This document shows positions 26,448 through 37,119 of a stretch of DNA of 64,000 nucleotides, piece after piece. The stretch comes from Prorocentrum cordatum (taxonomy: Eukaryota > Sar > Dinophyceae > Prorocentrales > Prorocentraceae). A program made the translations under genes and the position numbers. The notes beneath the pieces are model-generated. The model made no database searches and was not told where the DNA came from. It was given only the letters and a program-made list of their open reading frames with translations. The first letter of the stretch is position 1, and each line of letters opens with the position of its first letter. The DNA lies in NCBI GenBank assembly GCA_963575745.1, contig CAUYUJ010021174.1:1-64000 (forward strand), given 5' to 3'.

Positions 26448-26650
26448 CTTTGGACGCCCCAAATGGGTACGGAAAGAATGGGTACAATGCCCAACAACAA
26501 ATGTTGCCCAAAACCAACAGCGGCCGCTGTTGGGCAGGCGGCCTCCTGTCTCGAATGGACACGGGCCGCGGCGGCGTGCACAGCCAGCCCTGCTCCAAAT
26601 GAACAGGATCCGCTGTTTGGGCATTGTACCCGTTCTTCCCGTGCCCATCT
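26448..26650. mobile_element. TIR element family 6 (GGGTACGGAAAGAATGGG), copy 1
   Basis: Ends form inverted repeats: AAATGGGTACGGAAAGAATGGGTAC with TGCCCAAC, against GTTTGGGCATTGTACCCGTT and CTTCCCGTGCCC. The core CAGCGGCCGCTGTTGGGCAGG is almost identical to the copy at 40449-40648 (about 90% over 200 bp). Non-coding. Confidence 0.75.
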
Positions 26651-26660
26651 CTCGGGGATA

Positions 26661-26829
26661 GACAGACCCCCCTTTAGTAAAACGTGGTTTAGTGAAAACG
26701 ACCTGAGGCCCAAACCTGGCGGACGCAAGCCTGGAAAATGACGGCCACGGCGCCCTCTCGAGAACCGAAAACGGACCATTCACGAATCGACGTCGACGTG
26801 TCACTGTTGGGGGTTCTGTCCAGCCCCGA
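26661..26829. mobile_element. TIR element family 7 (GACAGACCCCCC), copy 1
   Basis: CCCCCCTTTAGTAAAACGTGG, TTTAGTGAAAACGACCTGAG .. GTGTCACTGTTGGGGGTTCTGTC, over 95% identical to 28403-28567. Short terminal inverted repeats GACAGA(A)CCCCC. No ORF. Confidence 0.7.
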
Positions 26830-26867
26830 ATTGTACCCATTCTTTCCGTGCCATTTCGTTCGTGCAG

Positions 26868-26942
26868 ACCTCGCGGCCTCTCTCTGTCGGCCCCGGCCGG
26901 CAGGTGCCTCTGCGAGGTCTCGAGCAGCTCGTGGATCCGCCA
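26868..26942. repeat. Direct repeat flanking an insertion, left copy
   Basis: CTCGCGGCCTCTCTCTGTCGG, CCCCGGCCGGCAGGTGCC, GAGCAGCTCGTGGAT is repeated at 27314-27382, so about 370 bp containing two repeat elements lie between long direct repeats. Confidence 0.75.
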
Positions 26943-27050
26943 GAAAGGCTCTAAGAACACTAGGTGGAAACAACAGAACAGGTTCTTAAGAGCGATCTTT
27001 GACAGGGCTAGTTGGGCGAGCCAGCACGCTTCGCCACTGCTTGACCCCCC
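26940..27050 (+). repeat. Dispersed repeat family GTTCTTAGAAC, copy 3
   Basis: GCCAGAAAGGCTCTAAGAAC, GTTCTTAAGAGCGATCTTTG and ACGCTTCGCCACTGCTTGACCC; matches 26320-26440. Confidence 0.7.
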
Positions 27051-27056
27051 GCCCTT

Positions 27057-27297
27057 AGTGGGCCCCGGAAACGGCAGGGCCGTTTTTTTCACCGGTTCCA
27101 GAAAACTGTCACTTGAAAATGGAAACGGTAAAAAAACGGCGACCGTAAACGGCAAAAAAACAGCTCCAGGATTGGAACCGGAGCCGGAACCGGTCAAAAA
27201 ACGGCGACGGAACCGGTAAAAAACGGCGTCGGAACCAGCAAAAAAACAGCAAAACGGCAAAGGTAAAAAAACGACCCTGTCGTTTCCAGGGCCCACT
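27057..27297 (-). mobile_element. TIR element family 2 (AGTGGGCCC..AAACGG), copy 1
   Basis: The left end AGTGGGCCCCGGAAACGGCA and right end TCGTTTCCAGGGCCCACT are inverted repeats. The interior is built of GGAACCGG, AAAAAACGGCG and AACGGCAAAAA words. Inverted relative to 31648-31872 and 41803-42013. No coding capacity. Confidence 0.75.
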
Positions 27298-27313
27298 CAG
27301 CCCCCGCCGCCCC

Positions 27314-27382
27314 CCTCGCGGCCTCTCTCTGTCGGCCCCGGCCGGCAGGTGCCGCTGCGAGGCCTCGAGCAGCTCGTGGATG
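27314..27382. repeat. Direct repeat flanking an insertion, right copy
   Basis: Partner of 26868-26942, differing at about three positions. Confidence 0.75.
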
Positions 27383-27522
27383 CGCGCCTCCCGCGCCTCC
27401 GCGGAGGCCGCGGCGCTGCCCGCCGCGGGGGCCTCCTCCGCGGGCCTCTGCGCGGTTTTTTTTCTCGGCCCGGCCAGAGGCAGCCACTTCCTGGCTGGAG
27501 TCCGACGTTCCTCCCAGAGCAT

Positions 27523-27724
27523 CCTCCTCCTCCTCCTCCTCGTCCTCCTCCTCCTCCTCCTCCTCCCTCCTCCCTCCTCCTCCTCCTCCTCCTCCCTCCT
27601 CCCTCCTCCTCCTCCTCCCTCCTCCCTCCTCCTCCTCCTCCTCCCCCTCCTCCTCCTCCTCCTCCTCCTCCTCCTCCGCCTCCTCCTCCTCCACCTCCTC
27701 CTCCTCCTCCTCCTCCTCCTCCTC
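27523..27724. repeat. CCT/CCTCCCT microsatellite
   Basis: About 200 bp of CCT triplets with CCTCCCT interruptions. Confidence 0.95.
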
Positions 27725-27810
27725 GGGCCGCACGGCGGGCGGGCGCACGGCGGCGTCGGGGCCGGAGCCCTGGCGCCCCAGGCAGGCTCGGTCGTGGGAA
27801 AAATGGAAGC

Positions 27811-27942
27811 TGGCCATCGCTCGGACGTCCATCCCATGTTGTTTTTTGTTAGTTCCGTGCGTGGTTGTTTCGCCAAATGCTCAAGGATGCTCCTCGATGG
27901 CCCTCGCCGAAGAAAAAATTGCACACGTCCGAGCGATGCCAA
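27811..27942. mobile_element. TIR element family 8 (GGCATCGCTCGGACGT), copy 1
   Basis: CCATCGCTCGGACGTCCATCCC at the left pairs with ACACGTCCGAGCGATGCCAA at the right. The interior shares TTCGTGCGTGG, TCGATGGCCCTCGCCGA with the copy at 29876-29992. About 130 bp, no ORF. Confidence 0.8.
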
Positions 27943-27944
27943 GG

Positions 27945-28165
27945 AAGGGGCCCTGGGGCACACAGAGAATTGGACACAGGTAATTAGGAGGAGTCCCCAT
28001 CTCCTCACAGCTGTTCTGGGTGGTGTGCGTCTTCCCCCCCCCCCCCCTGTCGCACAGTTGCCCATCTGTTCTCCTGGGAGTCGACGACTGATTGTGTCTG
28101 TACATGTTTCCCCCTGGGAGTCGACGACTGATTGTGTCTGTGCGTTTTTTCCCCCTCCTGGAAAA
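27945..28165 (+). repeat. Dispersed repeat family GTCTTCCCCCC, copy 2
   Basis: GGCCCTGGGGCACACAGAGA, GTCTTCCCCCCCCCCCCCTG, then two copies of CTGGGAGTCGACGACTGATTGTGTCTGT. Diverged left half. Confidence 0.65.
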
Positions 28166-28402
28166 AATCTGCCACAGCAGGTGTGTGGACGACCGTCGGC
28201 CCCCCGGGGCCTCGGGGGCCGCCGCCAGGCCCCGGAGACCCGCAGGCAGAAACAGAGAGGAGCCGAGATGGGAGCCCTGCCCCCGGGAAGGCACTCCAGA
28301 CCCCTCGGGGCCCGCGCGTGGGAGGGGAAGCAGCGGCGCCGGGAGGGCCTGGGGCGGACTCGGGCGCGCCGAAGCGAGAGTTGCTGGAGAGAGAATCGGG
28401 GA

Positions 28403-28567
28403 TGGAAAGACCCCCCTTTAGTAAAACGTGGTTTAGTGAAAACGACCTGAGGCCCAAACCTGGCGGGCGCAAGCCTGGAAAATAATGGCCACAGCGCCCT
28501 CTCGAGAACCGAAAACGGACAATTCACTAATCGACGTGTCACTGTTGGGGGTTCTGTCCACCCCCGA
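28403..28567. mobile_element. TIR element family 7, copy 2
   Basis: Same as 26661-26829 with few substitutions and an 8-base length change near ACGAATCGACGTC. Confidence 0.7.
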
Positions 28568-28577
28568 GAGAAAAATG

Positions 28578-28776
<199 letters not shown>

Positions 28777-28799
28777 ACCGGCGCCGCAGGAGGGTCGGC

Positions 28800-29300
28800 A
28801 TCGGCAACTGGCTGGCTCAAGACGGGGCTCGAACTCGGACCGGCGAGGGTCCAGAGAAGAGGGAGGGGGAGGGGCCAATAAGACAGGAGCGGCATCGAAT
28901 CTTGCTGCCGTTTGGTGATCATCTTGCTTCTTCCACTCGTCACCCTCCACTCTCTCTCCCTCTCTCTCTCTCTCGCTCTCTCCCTCTCGTCGAAGGGAGG
29001 GAAGGGAGACGAGGGGGCAGGATGGGAGGGAGGGGGAAAGGGAGGGGTGCTGGGGAGGGGGACTCTCTCTCTCCCTCTCTCTCTCCCTCTCTTTTCTTCT
29101 CGTCGATGGGAGGGAAGGGAGACGAGGGGACAGGAGGGGAGGGGGGAAAGGGAGGGGCGATGGGGAAAATAGAGCCCTGCACAGAACCCGAGAGGTTCGC
29201 TCGGCCCTCCTAAAAGGGTTTGTGCAGGAGCCGCTCGGTTTTCCCTTCGGCTCGACCCTCTCTTCGATCCTCGGCCTTCCTCTCGACCCCCCGCTTCTTG
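28800..29300. other. GA-rich sequence, no gene seen
   Basis: CTCTCT and GGGAGGG runs with one repeated segment (TCGTCGAAGGGAGGGAAGGG at about 28988 and TCGTCGATGGGAGGGAAGGG at about 29100, followed by similar text). No splice-consistent ORF. Confidence 0.5.
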
Positions 29301-29337
29301 CGGGAATGGCTCGGTGGGTGCACATCCACCTGGAATT

Positions 29338-29493
29338 AAGTCGGGCCTGTCCCCCTACAGGCCGATTTTGAACCAAAAACTAAACATACACAAAAAATGC
29401 AAGAACATGCTCAAAAATTGTCAAAACATAATCCCCAGACTATTTTTGAAAACTATTTTTGAATATTCCCCCTGTAGAGGGACAGGCCCGACA
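29338..29493. mobile_element. TIR element family 1, copy 2
   Basis: AAGTCGGGCCTGTCCCCCTA .. TAGAGGGACAGGCCCGAC ends. The element is bracketed by a 31 bp direct repeat (29305-29335 and 29498-29528) with only two mismatches, as expected of a long target duplication. Confidence 0.8.
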
Positions 29494-29875
29494 TAAGAAT
29501 GGCTCGATGGGGGCACATCCACCTGGAACCAGAGGTACATCGCCGACATATCGGCGATGGGCCCCCGAAAGCGAATACGCACGTTCCTGGGCGGGGTGGG
29601 CCAGCAGCACGGGGGATTATCTCCACCCCTCGTCCCAAGCTTCGGCGGGCTTTCGCATGGACCCCAAACATCGGGAGCCCGAGTCTGGGATGCACGACGA
29701 GGGGGCGTTCCTCCTCGAGAAGGGTGCGTCCGAGGGGCCCTCTCGGGGTGTATTACCCCGAGGTTCCCTCCTGTTCCGAGCGGCTTGCTGTTTCCGTCGG
29801 GACATCGGGGGTTTCGGGGGGGGGAATCGCCTGCGACATCACGCTTCCATCGGCGATCCAGAGGCTTGGCATCGC

Positions 29876-29992
29876 TCGGACGTCCATTCCCTGTGTTTGT
29901 ACGGTTTCGTGCGTGGCTTTTGCGCCAAGTGATCAAGGGTGCCTCTCGATGGCCCTCGCCGAGGGAAAACTGCACACGTCCGAGCGATGCCA
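29876..29992. mobile_element. TIR element family 8, copy 2
   Basis: TTGGCATCGCTCGGACGTCC at the left end and its near-complement ACACGTCCGAGCGATGCCAA at the right. Confidence 0.8.
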
Positions 29993-30055
29993 AGGAGGAG
30001 CGATTGGGGGCCGAAGCGATTCCCCCCCCCCTCCTCTGCCGTTGCCGCGCGAGCG

Positions 30056-30656
30056 AGGAGGAGGAGGAGGAGGAGGAGGAGGAGGAGGAGGAGGAGGAGG
30101 AGGAGGGGAGAAGGAGGAGGAGGAGGAGGAGGAGGAACGACGAGGAGGAGCCTCGCCCTCCCCCCCTCTGCCGTTTCAGCGTCCCTCCGTGCCACAGGGC
30201 GGCGGCACGCCTCCGACGCCCCCGAGACGCTCCCGACGAGGCGCTCCGCCGAGAACCGCCTCGGGCAGTCGGGCAGACGACATATCCTGCTTCAGAGGGC
30301 CAGACACGTCCGCGGCGACGCCGAAAGGGAGTCCTGCTCAAGCTTTTCTCATTCGCAAAGGAGGAGGAGGAGGAGGAGGAGGAGGAGAGGAGGAGAAGGC
30401 AGGAGTGGAAGGAGGAGGAGGAGGAGGAGGAGGGGGAGGAGGAGGAGGGGGGGGAGGAGGAGAGGAGGAGGAGTGTGGGGGAGGAGGAGGAGGAGGAGGA
30501 GGAGGAGGAGGAGAGGAGGGAGGAGGAGAGGAGGAGGAGGAGGAGGAGGAGGTGGGGAGGAGGAGGAGGAGGGAGGAGGAAGGAGGAGGAGGAGGAGGAG
30601 GAGGAAGGACGAGGAGGAGGAGGAGGAGGAGGAGGGACGAGGAGGAGGAGGAGGAG
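30056..30656. repeat. Two GGA microsatellite blocks
   Basis: GGA arrays at 30056-30138 and 30358-30656 separated by 220 bp of GC-rich sequence. Glu/Gly and Arg frames across them are artefacts. Confidence 0.95.
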
Positions 30657-30790
30657 GCGCGACCACAGAGCTTCACCCGACTCGGCCTCGACCGCTGTGC
30701 GACTCACAAGGTCGCCGGGCAAACTGGAAACACCACACGAGCCGGCCTGCGATAGGCAAACTCATGCACTGAACCGTGCCTGAAATATTA

Positions 30791-30893
30791 GAAGAAGAAA
30801 AATAAGAAACGCCATAAACACAAACTTTTGGCGCTCCGCGCAGGTTTCTTGGATGCTCCGCCAACAGTTTGTGCTCATGGCGATTTCTTCTTC
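30791..30893. repeat. Fold-back, arms of about 40 bp
   Basis: GAAGAAAAATAAGAAACGCCAT..CACAAACT.TTGGCG pairs with CGCCAACAGTTTGTG..ATGGCGATTTCTTCTTC. The loop region carries CTCCGCGCAGGTTTCTTGGA, related to the clover-leaf family. Confidence 0.75.
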
Positions 30894-30898
30894 GAAGG

Positions 30899-31228
30899 AT
30901 GAGCGAGTGTGCCGCATGCGAGAGAAGAGAGGAAGAGGCGAGTAGGAGGCTGCGCCAGCAAGGACCAGCAGCCGAGGAAAATGCGTTTCCCTGCCACGCA
31001 GGCTCGCAGAGCGCAAATCCAGCGACGGGTGTCGCCATGCAGAGTGACACCAACCACCTAAATCAGATCTCAGACTTCCTGCGTCCACGGAGACGTGACA
31101 CTACAAGCCGGACGGAGCAGGACATGGGACTCCAGAAGAGTGACCGTAGCAGGAAGACAGAGGCAGCAAGGCGGAGCGGCGCGCCAGGACAACGAAGAAG
31201 AGCGCGACTCCTGAGCGTGACCGCATAA
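30899..31228 (+). CDS. Possible ORF, unknown
   Basis: From ATG 30899 the frame gives MSECAACERREEEASRRLRQ and later HLNQISDFLRPRRRDTTSR and stops at 31228. The composition is plausible for a protein, but there is no recognised domain, and every convincing gene here is on the other strand. Could equally be non-coding. Confidence 0.2.
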   Translation: MSECAACERREEEASRRLRQQGPAAEENAFPCHAGSQSANPATGVAMQSDTNHLNQISDFLRPRRRDTTSRTEQDMGLQKSDRSRKTEAARRSGAPGQRRRARLLSVTA

Positions 31229-31647
31229 TTACGGGCGGGCCACGAGCCAGAAGGTCTCCCCATGCAAGCCTTGAGCGCAGAGCCGAGGAGCGCGAGCCCA
31301 GGAACCATCCGAGCCCGAAACGCGTCTCGAAGGCTGCAATCTCCAGCCATCCGCGTCGGGAGGGCGGCCCTCGCCACTGCCAGACGCGTCGCAGGCGCCC
31401 CTGGGGCGGCCAATGCTCTCCATGGGGGAGGCGGCAGCCCGCGGCGGTGACGCCATGGGTCGCGAACCCGAGGAGAACGAGCCCCATTTCATGGGCCGCT
31501 CCACACAGCGCAGCCTGCGGCGGGGGGGAGACGAAAACCATAATCCTGTTGCAACGGCGCTCGCGTCCGGGGCGCGGCGGCGGAAACTTCCAGCCACTCT
31601 GACGCGACGGCGCTCGGCGGCCGAGCAGACGAGGGCTCGAACAACTT

Positions 31648-31872
31648 CTGGGCCCGTTTTTTTACCGGTTCCGTTTTGCCGTTTTTGTTGCCGGTTCCGA
31701 CGCCGTTTGTTTACCGGTTCCGTCGCCGTTGTTTGACCGGTTCCGGCTCCGGTTCCAACCCTGGAGCCGTTTTTGTTGCCGTTTCCGGTCGCCGTTTTTT
31801 TGCCGTTTCCATTTTTCAATGACATTTATTTGGAAACGGTGAAAAAACGGCCCTGCCGTTTCCGGGGCCCAC
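31648..31872 (+). mobile_element. TIR element family 2, copy 2
   Basis: CCGTTTTTTTACCGGTTCCG .. GGAAACGGTGAAAAAACGGC, CCTGCCGTTTCCGGGGCCCAC. The left terminal repeat is partly lost. Confidence 0.7.
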
Positions 31873-31990
31873 AAAGCCCAGGACGCCCGTGGATGCTTCT
31901 CTGGTGTGGGAGCGCCACGCCTCCCGCGATCAGCAGAACCATCGAGACCCAGGACACCCAGGGCACCCTGGAGGCGAGCAGGGTGCCTCT
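31868..31990 (+). repeat. Dispersed repeat family GACGTCCAT..GTGGGAACGCCACGC, copy 2
   Basis: GTGTGGGAGCGCCACGCCTCC, CAGAACCATCGAGACCCAGG, AGGGCACCCTGGAGGC align with 37184-37256. Confidence 0.6.
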
Positions 31991-32123
31991 TGGCCTGGGT
32001 CTCCACTGCGAGTCGCGCCTCTCTGCGCGGCCGGAGCTCTCGAGCGGCAGGCGCTCCATGCCGCCACGGGGGCCTCCTCGCCACCGCTCCACGTTCCCAG
32101 GCACGCGACCGTGTTCCAGGCGC

Positions 32124-32321
32124 AAGTCGGGCGTGTCCTCCCACATGGGGATTTTCGACGAAAAATAACAAATACGTAAAAAATGCGCCCCAAAATATTC
32201 AAAAAATAAAAACGTAAAAAATGCACCCCGAAATGGGCAACAAATGCTCAAAAATAGTCCCCAGACTATGTTTGGACTATTTTGGAATATATCCCCCCGG
32301 TAAGGAGGGACAGGCCCGACT
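32124..32321. mobile_element. TIR element family 1, copy 3
   Basis: AAGTCGGGCGTGTCCTCCCA .. GGAGGGACAGGCCCGACT. Flanked by a 33 bp direct repeat (32090-32122 and 32328-32360), 27 of 33 identical, five of six differences being transitions. The AT-rich middle contains an internal AATACGTAAAAAATGC duplication. Confidence 0.75.
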
Positions 32322-32484
32322 GAACTCCACTTTCCCGGGCACGTGGCCGCGCTCCAGGCGGTCGCGCTGCGCGCGAGGGGGCGGGGCCGCCCCTGCCCGC
32401 GGCCTCGGCGGCGTATAGCCGAGGAGGCCCCTGCCCGCCTCCCCGGGAGCAGCCCGCTGCCTCCCGTCCTCCTCCCCAGACCCC

Positions 32485-32645
32485 CTCGAGTCATGAAAAA
32501 ATCGCGACGGGAGGTTTTTCATGATTTTTGGCCTTTGGGGGCCCTCACCAGCCCGCGGGAGCGTCAAAATACGACTCAGGATGAAAAACCGGTCACGGGG
32601 AACGGGTCGAGATCTCTGGGGGTCGACGTCATGAAAAAGTCATGA
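32485..32645 (+). repeat. Dispersed repeat family CGCGACGGGAGG, copy 1
   Basis: TCGCGACGGGAGGTTTTTCA, GGGGGCCCTC, GGATGAAAAACCGGTCACGG, TCTCTGGGGGTCGACGTCAT. Relatives lie at 34810-34920, 38310-38475 and 51965-52130. Confidence 0.6.
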
Positions 32646-33400
32646 CGTCGGGGGTCTGGGTCTGCGGCCTGCTGCCCGTCGTCCGCACTGAGCTTGCCGT
32701 CCCCCGTCGGCTGCTGGACGCCTTGCGCGCACGTCGCCTCGTCCCCTGCCCCACCCCCCCACCCAGGCCCGCACTCGGAGTATCTTCCCCGGAGTATCCT
32801 GCGGGGCGGCCGGAGAAACCTATGATAAAGCGGGGCTGCGCCCAGCCCCGCAGGTGGCTGGTTGACCTCCTGAACACTTGCTGGTGCCCGCCCCCCTGGT
32901 CGTCTCCCGTGCTCGGCATGGTGCAGCCCGTGACCTCCCGCTGGCCATTTTCCGCGTTCAGCCTGAAGCCCTCCGTGGTCTGCTGGCCGTCCTCCGCGCT
33001 CCGCGCGTCGCCCTCTCAGTGACCCGTGCGCCGTCCTCCGCACTCAGCGTCTCGCCCTCCGCGGCGTGAGGTTGCTGGACACAGCGGTGCCAGCATCAAG
33101 TGAAGGAGGACTCGTCTGGACTTCAGCTCGGGGTGGCATCCCAAAGGATTGCCAGGCCGTAGCCGTGCCCAGTGGCTGTGGAAAGTCCTCCCACCAGGCA
33201 GCCAACGTATCCCATCCATGAGGGGAAGGTGCGGGGAGTCCCCCCAGCGCGGGGACTCCATCTGCCATGTCAGCGACCACGTCCCCATCCACAGCTTCCC
33301 AGGGTGCAGCATGCAGGTCTCAGTGACGGTGCTTCTCGTTTTCCTTGCCCTCCCTGTGCTTCTGGTCCTTCCATTAGAAGCAACAGGAAAGCAAAACTAA
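32646..33400. other. No gene established
   Basis: GC-rich unique sequence. A plus-strand frame ending at 33400 closes with a hydrophobic run (VSVTVLLVFLALPVLLVLPL) that could be a membrane segment, but start and splice context are unclear. Confidence 0.3.
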
Positions 33401-33439
33401 AACAAGACAAAACAAAAACACGCGCGCGGGGGCCCCGTC

Positions 33440-33800
33440 GTTTTGTGGGCCCCCCTCCCTGGCGCGCGGAGCGCGCCACCGCCGCGTCTGTGGGGGGGCG
33501 CAGGCAGCGGATGCCGCCGCTGTCTGCGCGGGGGCGTAGGCATGAGCCTCCCTGTGGTGGCCGCCAAGGGCGCGGGCCAAGGCCTCGGCGCCGGCCGCGG
33601 GGGCGTCTTAAGGCACTGGGCGGCAGGGAGAGAAACAACGGCGTAGTGAAGCAGAACCTCTCGACGGCCCGCGCGGAGCTCTTGGCTCCGCGCTGGGCCC
33701 CTCTCCCCCCTGGCGCGGTGGAGGGGCGCGCCAGGAAGACGGCGCCGGAGGCGCCGCGGACCGCCGCAAGCTTCTGGTTGCGCCATTGCCCCCCTCGATG
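33440..33800. repeat. Diverged clover-leaf repeat pieces
   Basis: GGCCCCCCTCCCTGGCGCGC, GGAGCGCGCCA at 33450-33480 and a second set at 33660-33770 with GGCGCCGGAGGCGCC. Both are related to 21454-21616 but with poor outer stems. Confidence 0.5.
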
Positions 33801-33822
33801 AGCGGCAGCTGCATCTGGTCTT

Positions 33823-33971
33823 AAGTCGGGCCTGTCCCACTACAGGGGGATTTTCGACGAAAAAAGCAAATAATCAAAAAATCATCCAAAATGAAAATTA
33901 AAAGACTAGTCCCCAGACTATTTTTTGTACTATTTTTGAATACTCCCCCTGTAGAAGGACAGGCCCGACTT
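33823..33971. mobile_element. TIR element family 1, copy 4
   Basis: AAGTCGGGCCTGTCCCACTA, CAGGGGGATTTTCGACGAAA .. CTCCCCCTGTAGAAGGACAGG, CCCGACTT. Clear long flanking repeats are not visible here. Confidence 0.75.
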
Positions 33972-34117
33972 GAATCTGACCGCGCGAGACTGTCGGGCCG
34001 GCCCTTGCCGCCGTTGCGGCGGCGCCGACCGCCGAGGCGCGGCCACCTCTGCCAGCGCCGCGGCCGCCTCCGCCGGCGAGGCCCCGGCGGGGCATGACGC
34101 CATGCGAGGGCTGCCAG

Positions 34118-34328
34118 GGAGGAGGAGGAGGAGAAGGGGAGCCCAGGAGGAGGAGGAGGAGGAGGAGAAGAGGAGGAGGAAGGAGAGGAGGGAGGAGGAG
34201 GAGGGGGAGGAGGAGAGAGGAAGAGGAGGAGGAGGAGGAGGAGGAGGAGGAGGAGGAGGAGGAGGAGGAGGAGGAAAGGAGGAGGAGGAGAAGGAGGAGG
34301 AGGAGGAGGAGGAGGGGGAGGAGGAGGG
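34118..34328. repeat. GGA microsatellite
   Basis: About 210 bp of GGA triplets with GGAGAAGG and GGGAGG interruptions. Confidence 0.95.
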
Positions 34329-34809
34329 CGTGGCGGCCTGGAGCTCGCCGCCCCCGGTGCGGGCGGCGGCGGGGGCAGCCGGCTCGGCAGCCCGGGCCTG
34401 CCCGGGCCCTGGGCGGCAGCGGCCCCGCCAGGGGCGCCGCCCGCGGCGCCGTCGGCGGCAGCCCCGCCTGGGCTCTCTGGGCGTCTCGGCCGGGGGGTCT
34501 AATGCGGGATGAAGATAAATACGAAAATTGGAGAGAACGATTAACAAAAGTAGTTTTCTGATATTTCTGCCGAATTTTCTGACTGGAAGAGAACGATTAA
34601 ACACATAGTTTTCCAGCCCGCGGCCGGTTTTTCTAATCGTCATCCCGGGCGCCGCCGCGTGAACACGACCCCCGGTCATTTATGAATCGTCATCCTCCAT
34701 TACGACTCGAGCAGGGGATCGACGACAGAATGGATTCAGCCCAGGCTTGAATCCCAGGCATGATCGCATCGTCAAACAAAAAAAACTGGGCGAGAGGTGT
34801 CTCGCTTTT

Positions 34810-34920
34810 TTCGGGCGCCCTCGCCGGGCCCCGGAAGCGTGAAAAGACAACTCGGGATGAAAAAACGACCCCGGGGAAAGGTTCAGGACTTCTGGGGACG
34901 CCGTATTGAAGAAAAGAGGA
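34810..34920 (+). repeat. Dispersed repeat family CGCGACGGGAGG, copy 2
   Basis: GGGCGCCCTCGCCGGGCCCC, GGATGAAAAAACGACCCCGG, CAGGACTTCTGGGGACGCC align with 32530-32640. Confidence 0.5.
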
Positions 34921-35360
34921 CGTCGCATGTCTGGGATTGTTCGTCGAATCTACGAAACTTGCGAATCATGCTCGCAGATCTATCAACAGTATACGTATTT
35001 GTTTTTGGAACCCTTCGACGAGAAAATCAAATTTAGGGTAACTCAATTCTGTAGTCGATCCCCTACTCGAAAGACGAAACCAGGACGAGGACGAATTCGG
35101 GTGCGGATAAATCGACAATCTCTGAGATCCGGCGGCTCTGGAGGATGTCTCGGGCGCCGTGGCCTTCTCAGAGCGCCCCAGAACGCTCTGAAAGCGTTCC
35201 AGAACGAGGCTCCCCCAAGGCCCAAACGAAGCACTAAGAGGCCCCAAATCGGCCCCCAAGAGGCCTCACAACTGCCTCCGAGAGGCCCCCGAGAGGCCTC
35301 CCACGAGATCCCAACGAACATCCAATAGACTTCACGCCCACAACCCGAGCATGGTGGCGA

Positions 35361-35515
35361 GATGGACTGGATCCCTTATCCCTATGCTGGGCATCTCCTC
35401 ATCACGATGCCAATCTTAGGGATTCCCTTATTTTCTGAGGGCGTATCCCTAAGATTGTCATCGCCTTTGGGCGTGTCAATCTTAGGGATGGGGATAAGTT
35501 CGAGGCTGGTCAAGT
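35361..35515. mobile_element. Fold-back family 5 (CCTAAGATTG), copy 1
   Basis: CCAATCTTAGGGATTCCCTT and ATCCCTAAGATTGTCATCGC are inverted to each other. An opposite-orientation copy lies at 38989-39139. Confidence 0.7.
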
Positions 35516-35660
35516 ATGGACATCTCGTAGTAGATCATTTCCCGAGCAGGGTGGACGAAGAGCGCCCGCCACGGAGCTTATGCTGCAAGACCTCTCGGCG
35601 TGCGCTCCCGTCGCCCCATGGGGGCATCGCACGCACACAGCATCAGTGGGCTTGGGCGAT
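35516..35660 (+). repeat. Dispersed repeat shared with 37836-38010
   Basis: GTAGATCATTTCCCGAGCAG, GCGCCCGCCACG, AGACCTCTCGGCGTGCGC are matched by GTACATCGTTTCCGGAGCGG, GCGCCCGCCACG and AGACTTCTCGGTGCGCGC in the other copy. About 75% identity. Confidence 0.6.
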
Positions 35661-35771
35661 GCCCAGCGAGGGCTCCCCAGGACGAGCAGCGGCATCGATA
35701 TCCTTTCCGTCCACTGACTGTGGCAGCCCCCCCCTGGTGCCCATGGTGCGAGGGCCGCGCCTCCCAGCGGG

Positions 35772-35979
35772 GGCGGCGGCGGCGACGACGACGGCCACCA
35801 CGACGACGACCACAACGGCGACGACGACGACCACCACGGCGACGACCACAACGGCGATGACGACGATCACCGTTTACTACGACGACGACGACGACGACGA
35901 TGATGTCGGCGAGGCGGCGACGGCGATAATTAGCGACGGCGGCGGCGGCGGCGGCGGCGACGGCGGCGGCAGCGACGTT

Positions 35980-36015
<36 letters not shown>

Positions 36016-36290
36016 GACGACGGCGACGACCCGACGACCCCCTCCCTCCTCCCCTCCTCCTCCTCCTCCTCCTCCTCCTCCTCCTCCTCTCCTCCTCCTC
36101 CCTTTCCTCCTCCCTCTCTTCCCTCCCTCTCCTCCCTCCATCCTCCTCCTCCTCCTTTCCCTTTCCTCCCTTTCCTCCCTCCTCCTCCTCCTCCTCCTCC
36201 TCCTCCTCCTCCTCCTCCTCCTCCTCCTCCTCCTCCTCCTCCTCCTCCTCCTCCTCCTCCCTCTCCTCCTCCCTCTCCTCCTCCTCCCCC
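35772..36290. repeat. CGA/ACGG array followed by CCT microsatellite
   Basis: GACGACGACGGC-type repeats to about 36035, then CCT triplets from 36049 to 36290. Confidence 0.95.
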
Positions 36291-36496
36291 ACGCGCCCAC
36301 CGCCGAGGCCCGCGCCTCCCGGCGGGGGCGGCGGCGGCGACTCGCTGGGCGGCGGCGGCGCCTCGCTGGGCGGGGACGGCGCCCGCGCCGGGCGGTCCTC
36401 CGCCGCGGGCGGCGGCCACTGCGGGGGTTCCCGCTCCACGCCCGGCGGCGGGGGCTTGCTCTTCGCCGGCTCCGACGCCTGCCCCAGGATTTTTTT

Positions 36497-36501
36497 CCTC
36501 G

Positions 36502-36541
<40 letters not shown>

Positions 36542-36775
36542 TCATCCTCCCCCGTCCCGAACCCCTGCCCCTCCCGCTCCTCCCCAGCCTCGATGGCTCC
36601 TCTTCCCCGTCGTTCTCTTTTTCCTCCTCCTCCTCCTGTTCCTCCTCCTCCTCCTCCTCTTTCTTTCTCCTGCTCCTGCTGCTCCCCCTCCTCCTCCACC
36701 TCCTCCTCCTTTTCCTCCTCCTCCTGCTCCTCCTCCTCCTCCTCCGTTCTCCTCTTCCTTCTCCTCCTCGCCTCG
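36497..36775. repeat. CGTCCT hexamer run and CCT-rich tract
   Basis: (TCGTCC)n near 36497-36540, then CCTCCT-rich sequence from 36620. Confidence 0.9.
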
Positions 36776-36799
36776 GTCGGGGCCAATCAGACGGTTCAG

Positions 36800-37119
36800 A
36801 AGGTGGAGACCGCACGCTCGTCGCCAGATCCGCCGCATTTGTAAGGAGCGGAACGAACACACAAACCAGCTAATCCTTTGGATCCGTCCTCGACTAGCCC
36901 ATCGTTTGGATCCGTCCGCAGATGGTTTGATCCATAGATCGTCGCCTTGTTCACCGACGCCTCGCCCGTCGCGTCCAGGTGTTGCACAGCCTACGCTTTC
37001 GGTCGGGCGGGGAGGCGAAGTCGGGCAAAGGATGTTTCAGCTTCCAACCCTTGTAAACTTTTCCAGGGCGGGGCCATGTCAACATTTGTCGCGGCCTGGT
37101 TTGGGGGGCCCTGCAGTGG
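36800..37119 (-). other. Possible short exon near 36940-36985
   Basis: On the minus strand GCGTAG|GCTGTGC..GTGAACAAG|GCGACG would give an exon reading AVQHLDATGEASVNK with a GC donor. No neighbouring exon supports it. The rest of the stretch shows nothing recognisable. Confidence 0.25.

Noticed and set aside
29421-30783. Overlapping frames of 400 or more codons on both strands over the GGA blocks
   Set aside because: Microsatellite artefact.
35362-36873. 503-codon plus frame and 402-codon minus frame
   Set aside because: CGA and CCT arrays; no folded segment.
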